The notes beneath the pieces were generated by a model. That model was not told the origin of the DNA and did no database searches. It saw only the letters and a program-made list of their open reading frames with translations. From NCBI GenBank assembly GCA_963817025.1, contig CAWFML010000001.1, positions 124,001 through 188,000 of the forward strand: a stretch of DNA of 64,000 nucleotides. Reading direction: 5' to 3'. Both the position numbers and the translations under genes were made by a program. The DNA comes from JACMLC01 sp963817025. Its GTDB lineage: Bacteria; Acidobacteriota; Blastocatellia; Pyrinomonadales; Pyrinomonadaceae. Shown here one piece after another: positions 60,300-64,000 of the stretch. The number at the start of each line of letters is the position of its first letter. Within the stretch, counting starts at the first letter, position 1.

Positions 60300-61532
60300 C
60301 TAATCAGCCGCCACGGGTTCGCGCGCCTCTGAGGGTTTATAGGGCGGCAAGGTTCTGCGCGCGGTCTTCTCTTTCTTGAGTCCCAAAGCCCAATCGGCCT
60401 GCATCAGCGTGTGTATGTCGCGCGTCCCCTCGTAGATGACCGCAGCCTTGCAGTTGCGCAGGTAACGCTCGACCGGATAATCGTTCGCGTAGCCGTTCGC
60501 GCCGTGCACTTCTATCGCCATCGAAGCCGCCTTCTCGCTCCTGACGGTCGCCTGCCATTTCGCCAAGCTGGTTTCCTTTGCGTTCAGCTTGCCTTCGTTC
60601 TTCAAGTAGCCTGCGCGCAGCCAGAGCAGGTGAGACATCTGGTAATCGGCCTCCATCTCTGCGATCTTCTGTTTGACGAGCTGGTGGTTGGCAATCTTGG
60701 TTCCGAAAGTTTCTCGCTCAAGAGCATACGACACGCTCGCATCACGCGAGGCGCGAATGAGTCCGGTCGCGCCAGCCGCGACGGTATAGCGTCCCTGCTC
60801 AAGCGCGAACATGGCAATCTTAAAACCTTCGCCCTCTTCACCGACCATGTTCGCCTGCGGCACGCGCACGTCCTGCAAAGAAAAGTAGCCTGTGTTGCCC
60901 GCGCGTATGCCGAGCTTGCCGTGAATCGTGCCGGAAGAAAATCCCTGCATCGTGCGCTCGACGATAAAGCAGGACATGCCCGTGTGGTCGCGCTGCTTTC
61001 GCTTCTCTTCATCCGTCCAGCAGAAGAAGAGAAAGTTATCCGCGACATCCGCGAGACTGATCCACATCTTCTCGCCGTTCAGAATCCAGTCGTCGCCCTC
61101 GCGCCGCGCAGTCGAACGCGCGCCCACCACATCGGAACCCGCGCCCGGCTCTGTCAAACCATAGGTCGCAATCTTCTCGCCCTTCGCTTGCGGGATTAAA
61201 TATTTTTGCTTCTGCTCTTCCGTGCCCCACGTCAAAAGCGTCATACAGTTAAGGCCCGTATGGACGCTCATGATGACGCGCAGGAACGTGTCAACGGCTT
61301 CGAGTTCTTCGCAGACGAGGCCGAGCGAGATGTAATCGAAACCCGCGCCGCCATATTCTTCCGGGATACAGACGCCTAGAATATTAAGCTCCGCCATCTT
61401 GTCTAAGATAGAACGGTCGAACTGCTGTTTTTCATCCAGCTCTTTAATGCGCGGGGCGACCTCGCCAAGCGCGAAATCGCGCACGGTCTGGCGTATGGCT
61501 TTGTGGTCTTCGTTCAATTCAAATTCAATCAT
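60300..61532 (-). CDS. acyl-CoA dehydrogenase family protein
   Basis: 410 residues, FAD-dependent, first step of beta-oxidation or a related acyl-CoA oxidation. Family features are CIPEEYGGAGFDYIS, YGLTEPGAGSDVVGARSTA, GEKMWISLADVADNFLFF, GIRAGNTGYFSLQDVRVPQANMVGEEGEGFKIAM and the C-terminal HGANGYANDYPVERYLRNCKAAVIYEGTRDIH, whose YEGT contains the usual catalytic Glu. Substrate length is not predictable. No neighbouring fatty-acid genes. Confidence 0.94.
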   Translation of the reverse strand: MIEFELNEDHKAIRQTVRDFALGEVAPRIKELDEKQQFDRSILDKMAELNILGVCIPEEYGGAGFDYISLGLVCEELEAVDTFLRVIMSVHTGLNCMTLLTWGTEEQKQKYLIPQAKGEKIATYGLTEPGAGSDVVGARSTARREGDDWILNGEKMWISLADVADNFLFFCWTDEEKRKQRDHTGMSCFIVERTMQGFSSGTIHGKLGIRAGNTGYFSLQDVRVPQANMVGEEGEGFKIAMFALEQGRYTVAAGATGLIRASRDASVSYALERETFGTKIANHQLVKQKIAEMEADYQMSHLLWLRAGYLKNEGKLNAKETSLAKWQATVRSEKAASMAIEVHGANGYANDYPVERYLRNCKAAVIYEGTRDIHTLMQADWALGLKKEKTARRTLPPYKPSEAREPVAAD

Positions 61533-61671
61533 GCGGGTCGTCTTCCTTTAGATGGATATGATTTTTAATGGCTGTGTAACAACACATCTTACATCATCAT
61601 CGAGCAGGCACAAAAGCAGCGAAAACTATAGTCATGGTTCAGCTTCGGAGCACAAGCAGATAAACAAGAAG

Positions 61672-61776
61672 TTTCCCGCAAAGGCGCAAAGACGCAAAGC
61701 GGAAGACCGCAAAGGGTTGAATGCCATTCTCTCTTTGCGGTCTTCCTCTGCGCCTTTGCGGGAAAATATGTTTTCT
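61672..61776. repeat. CAAAGGCG-type inverted repeat
   Basis: TTTCCCGCAAAGGCGCAAAG and GGAAGACCGCAAAG on the left face CTTTGCGGTCTTCC and GCGCCTTTGCGGGAAA on the right. It fills the gap between the acyl-CoA dehydrogenase start and the nucleotidyltransferase stop. Confidence 0.7.
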
Positions 61777-61809
61777 CTCTCTCACTCAACTCACGCATCA
61801 CTAAAGCTA

Positions 61810-63204
61810 CTACTTGCCATCAAGCATCTGCCGAGCAGCCTTCGACGCTTCCTCCAAATCACGCACGCGCCCGTCAAGCTGCATCTCGTAAACGGCGCGC
61901 GTGATCTCGCCTATGCGCGGGCCGGGCTTGATGCCCATTTCCAATAGATGCCGACCCATGAGCAGCGGCGCGGGAGCTTTCTCTTCAATCTCTAATTCTC
62001 TGGCGCGCTCGATGAACCATTCCTGCGCCTCCGAGCCGAACCATTTTTCGCGCGGAACCCACGGGGCGTTGCGGCCCAGAGAATCCGCTTTCGCCACGCG
62101 ATACAAAAGGTCTAACTCGCAACGCCGCGCGAGCCTGCGAAACGCGCCGTCGCCCACCTCTTCCCGCTTCTTATAAAACTCTCCCGGCTTCAAATGGTCG
62201 CTCACCAGCGCGATCACCTGCGCACGCACGTCATAGCCTTCGAGCGTGTGCATGTTAAGCCGCTCAAGCAAACTTTCCGTGGGAGCCGCGCCCGCCTCTT
62301 CATGCCCGCGCGAACGCCAGCGGCCTTCCGTAAACTCCGTGGTCGCAGGCTTGCCCAAATCATGTGCGAGCGCGCCGAGCATCACCGTCACCTGCTTTGG
62401 ATAAGAGAGTCCGTCAAGCAACTCGCGCGCGCGGTCAACGACGAGCAGTGTGTGAACCGCGACATCGCCCTCCGGATGCCATTCCGGCTCCTGCGGCACG
62501 CCGACCAGAGCTTGCAACTCCGGAAAGAGCTTTTCAATAGCATCCATTTCATAAAGCAGCTTGAGACCGATGGAAGGTTTTTGCGCGAGCAGCAGCAGCT
62601 TTTCCATCTCGCCCCGGATGCGCTCTCTGGGCAAGTCAGTCAAATCAATCGCACGACATAACTCTAAAGTCTCCGGCTCAATCAGAAACTCGAAGCGCGC
62701 GGCAAACTGCGCGGCGCGAAGCACGCGCAGGCTGTCCTCGACAAATGTTTCGGGCGAGACGGCGCGCAAGGTTTGACGCTCGATGTCTGCGCGCCCTTGA
62801 TACGGGTCAAGAATCTCGCCCGTGAGCGGGTCTTTGAGAATCGCGTTGATGGTGAAATCGCGTCGTCGCGCGGCTTCTTCAATCGTCATCGCCGGGTCGC
62901 CTTCGATGACGAAGGCTCGATGGCCGCGCCCTGTCTTTCGTTCGCGTCGCGGCAAACTGACATCCAGATCAGAGCCTAGCTTATAGACCGTAAAGGCTTC
63001 GCCGACGGCATCCACGCGCCCGAAGGTTTCCAGCAGAGCGCGCAAGTCTGCGGGCGCAACATGATAAACTTCTACATCCCAATCCTTCGGCGTCTGGCCC
63101 ATCAAAGCATCCCGCACACAGCCGCCGACCAGCAGAGCGCGCCCGCCCATTGAGCGCACGCGCCGCGCGAGTTCGAGAATTTTTTCGGGAATCGAAGACA
63201 ACAT
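61810..63204 (-). CDS. cca: CCA-adding tRNA nucleotidyltransferase with HD domain
   Basis: 464 residues. The polymerase-beta-like head has LLVGGCVRDALMG and KDWDVEVY (the DxD/E metal motif), then RRRDFTINAIL and LRVLRAAQFAARF, all typical of class II CCA-adding enzymes and poly(A) polymerases. A C-terminal HD domain follows (HTLLVVDRAREL; LGALAHDLGKPATTE). It maintains or adds the 3'-CCA of tRNAs; a role limited to A or CC addition cannot be excluded. I used the ATG at 63204, one codon after a TTG. Confidence 0.92.
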   Translation of the reverse strand: MLSSIPEKILELARRVRSMGGRALLVGGCVRDALMGQTPKDWDVEVYHVAPADLRALLETFGRVDAVGEAFTVYKLGSDLDVSLPRRERKTGRGHRAFVIEGDPAMTIEEAARRRDFTINAILKDPLTGEILDPYQGRADIERQTLRAVSPETFVEDSLRVLRAAQFAARFEFLIEPETLELCRAIDLTDLPRERIRGEMEKLLLLAQKPSIGLKLLYEMDAIEKLFPELQALVGVPQEPEWHPEGDVAVHTLLVVDRARELLDGLSYPKQVTVMLGALAHDLGKPATTEFTEGRWRSRGHEEAGAAPTESLLERLNMHTLEGYDVRAQVIALVSDHLKPGEFYKKREEVGDGAFRRLARRCELDLLYRVAKADSLGRNAPWVPREKWFGSEAQEWFIERARELEIEEKAPAPLLMGRHLLEMGIKPGPRIGEITRAVYEMQLDGRVRDLEEASKAARQMLDGK

Positions 63205-63255
63205 CAAACAGGTTGGAGTTTGGAGATTGTTTCAAACCTCAAAATGGAAAATCAA

Positions 63256-63359
63256 TCAACCCTTTGCGGCTTAGGTTTTAACTTTGCGCCACCAGCGCGA
63301 ACCAGCAACGTTTCGCGCAAAGGCGCAAACAAAGAAAAGCTCAAGGCGCAAAGAGTTGA
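63256..63359. repeat. palindromic ~100-bp element, copy 3
   Basis: CAACCCTTTGCGGCTTAGG, TTTTAACTTTGCGCC, CAACGTTTCGCGCAAAGGCG and CTCAAGGCGCAAAGAGTTGA in the same order as copy 1 at 4371-4469. It lies between the cca start and the stop of the acidic hypothetical gene. Confidence 0.75.
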
Positions 63360-63378
63360 ACGGTTTTGAAGTTGGAAA

Positions 63379-63762
63379 TTAATCCTCATCTTCGTAGTCA
63401 TCATCTTCGTCAAATTCGTCAACCACGATTTGCACGCCGCGCGTAGAAGGCAGGCAACTGATGACCTGTGCGCGCTCTATGCGCGTCAATTCGGTCGAAG
63501 CCGCGTGCCAGAGCTTGACCCAGAAGGTGCGCGAAGCCGTATGAATCGCAAAGGTCGAGCCGTCGAGCATGACAGGCACAGGCTCTGCCACAGTTCCCGC
63601 GCGCAGGGTTTCCAAAAGCTCCGGCACAAACGGCTTGAACTTATCGAACTGGACCAGCACTGCGCTGTCAAGAATTTCAGCGGGCGGCAATTCCACAGGC
63701 TCTGTTGATTCCAGCAGTAGGCGCGATTCGGTTTGCTCGTTGCGTTTTTTGACTATAGCCAT
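63379..63762 (-). CDS. hypothetical protein with very acidic C-terminus
   Basis: 127 residues from the ATG at 63762 (MAIVKKRNEQTESRLLLE). The core contains LVQFDKFKPFVPELLETL and VPVMLDGSTFAIHTASRTFWVKLWHA; the tail DEFDEDDDYEDED is almost wholly acidic. No ribosome binding site is evident and an upstream start in the repeat region is less likely. No family recognised. Confidence 0.6.
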   Translation of the reverse strand: MAIVKKRNEQTESRLLLESTEPVELPPAEILDSAVLVQFDKFKPFVPELLETLRAGTVAEPVPVMLDGSTFAIHTASRTFWVKLWHAASTELTRIERAQVISCLPSTRGVQIVVDEFDEDDDYEDED

Positions 63763-63795
63763 TTTAAGAATAGTGACGAGTGACGAGTAACAAGA

Positions 63796-63897
63796 TTTAG
63801 CCACAGAGAACACAGAGAGCAGGAAAGCAGATGCGGAGAGCGCCAAATGAGATGTTTAGTTTTATCTCTGTGTCCTCTGTGCGCTCTGTGGCTAATT
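63796..63897. repeat. inverted repeat of ACAGAG words
   Basis: TTAGCCACAGAGAACACAGA faces TCTCTGTGTCCTCTGTGCGC and TCTGTGGCTAA. Same design as the ACAAAG repeat at 50437 and the CAAAGGCG repeats, with its own word. Confidence 0.65.
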
Positions 63898-63910
63898 TTT
63901 GTTTGAGTCT

Positions 63911-64000
63911 CTAAACATGACAAGTGGCCTGTAACCTGCTTTGCAGATGCTCCCGCAGGTCTGCGACCTTGACGCGCTCCTGCTCCCAGGTGTCTCTGTC
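63911..64000 (-). CDS. 3' end of an unidentified gene
   Basis: The last 29 codons and stop of a gene that enters from the right: DRDTWEQERVKVADLREH and LQSRLQATCHV. Helical and charged. It is too short to identify; supported as coding only by the open frame ending at the stop just after a repeat. Confidence 0.45.
   Translation of the reverse strand, partial: DRDTWEQERVKVADLREHLQSRLQATCHV

Noticed and set aside
1..64000. tRNA or rRNA genes
   Set aside because: I looked for T-loop GTTCRANYC with acceptor pairing and for rRNA-like sequence and found none that fold properly; a covariance search would be decisive.

Overview
The window looks like a chromosomal segment of an Acidobacteriota bacterium, most likely class Blastocatellia. 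Pointers are a VWFA protein of the acidobacterial type, secreted S8 peptidases with SLH-like tails, FG-GAP/VCBS secreted proteins, a very large MalT/SARP-type regulator, a high-GC but not extreme base composition, and an unusual density of palindromic intergenic repeats. The lineage is inferred from gene content alone; no rRNA or other phylogenetic marker lies in the window. I saw no tRNA, rRNA, CRISPR array, integrase or transposase.

Layout. (1) 0.07-11.6 kb, all minus strand: a type VI secretion (T6SS) cluster read tssK-tssL-tssM-tagJ-tssA-tssB-tssC-hcp. It makes the baseplate/membrane complex, the contractile sheath and the tube; tssE/F/G, clpV, vgrG and PAAR are not in the window and probably lie to the left. 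(2) 12.1-13.8 kb: small genes, a DinB-like protein, peptide deformylase and a small zinc-ribbon protein. (3) 14.3-24.3 kb, all minus: a tightly coupled surface-glycan operon, wecB-(deacetylase/GT2 fusion)-aminotransferase-Gfo/Idh dehydrogenase-acetyltransferase-FAD oxidoreductase-deacetylase-GT39. Its sugar-nucleotide enzymes resemble a diacetamido-sugar pathway. (4) 24.8-25.9 kb: a PNPOx-like stress protein and a 7Fe-type ferredoxin. (5) 26.3-38.0 kb: three S8 subtilisin-like exported peptidases and a large FG-GAP/Ig exported protein. The third peptidase has 27 tandem eight-residue units (17 of them exactly GITMTGAD) between its signal peptide and its catalytic domain; this is the most unusual protein feature here. 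(6) 38.2-42.6 kb: a full-length MalT-like/BTAD regulator and a truncated relative. (7) 42.8-46.6 kb: VWFA protein, a two-lobed aspartic protease, a glycine-zipper protein and a Bax-inhibitor-1 family protein. (8) 46.9-56.7 kb: an SGNH hydrolase with FG-GAP repeats, Xaa-Pro aminopeptidase, beta-lactamase-like serine hydrolase, a processive GT2, two membrane proteins and GlpX. (9) 57.0-64.0 kb: a TolB-like/TPR protein, a lipoprotein, acyl-CoA dehydrogenase, CCA nucleotidyltransferase, an acidic hypothetical protein and the 3' end of one more gene.

Between genes the window is filled with repeats of several distinct families: three copies of a roughly 100-bp palindromic element (4.4, 52.1, 63.3 kb), seven long inverted repeats built of CAAAGGCG-like words, three built of GGATGAAGGC-like words (two inside the T6SS operon), others built of AAAAGGYAAAAGG words, AACAGGGATGGACAGG-type inverted repeats, REP/BIME-like palindromes, and two separate arrays with an exact 21-bp period (55.4 and 59.5 kb). 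Several elements end exactly at stop codons and in at least three genes appear to supply the stop codon. This repeat system and the octapeptide peptidase are the parts I would look at first.
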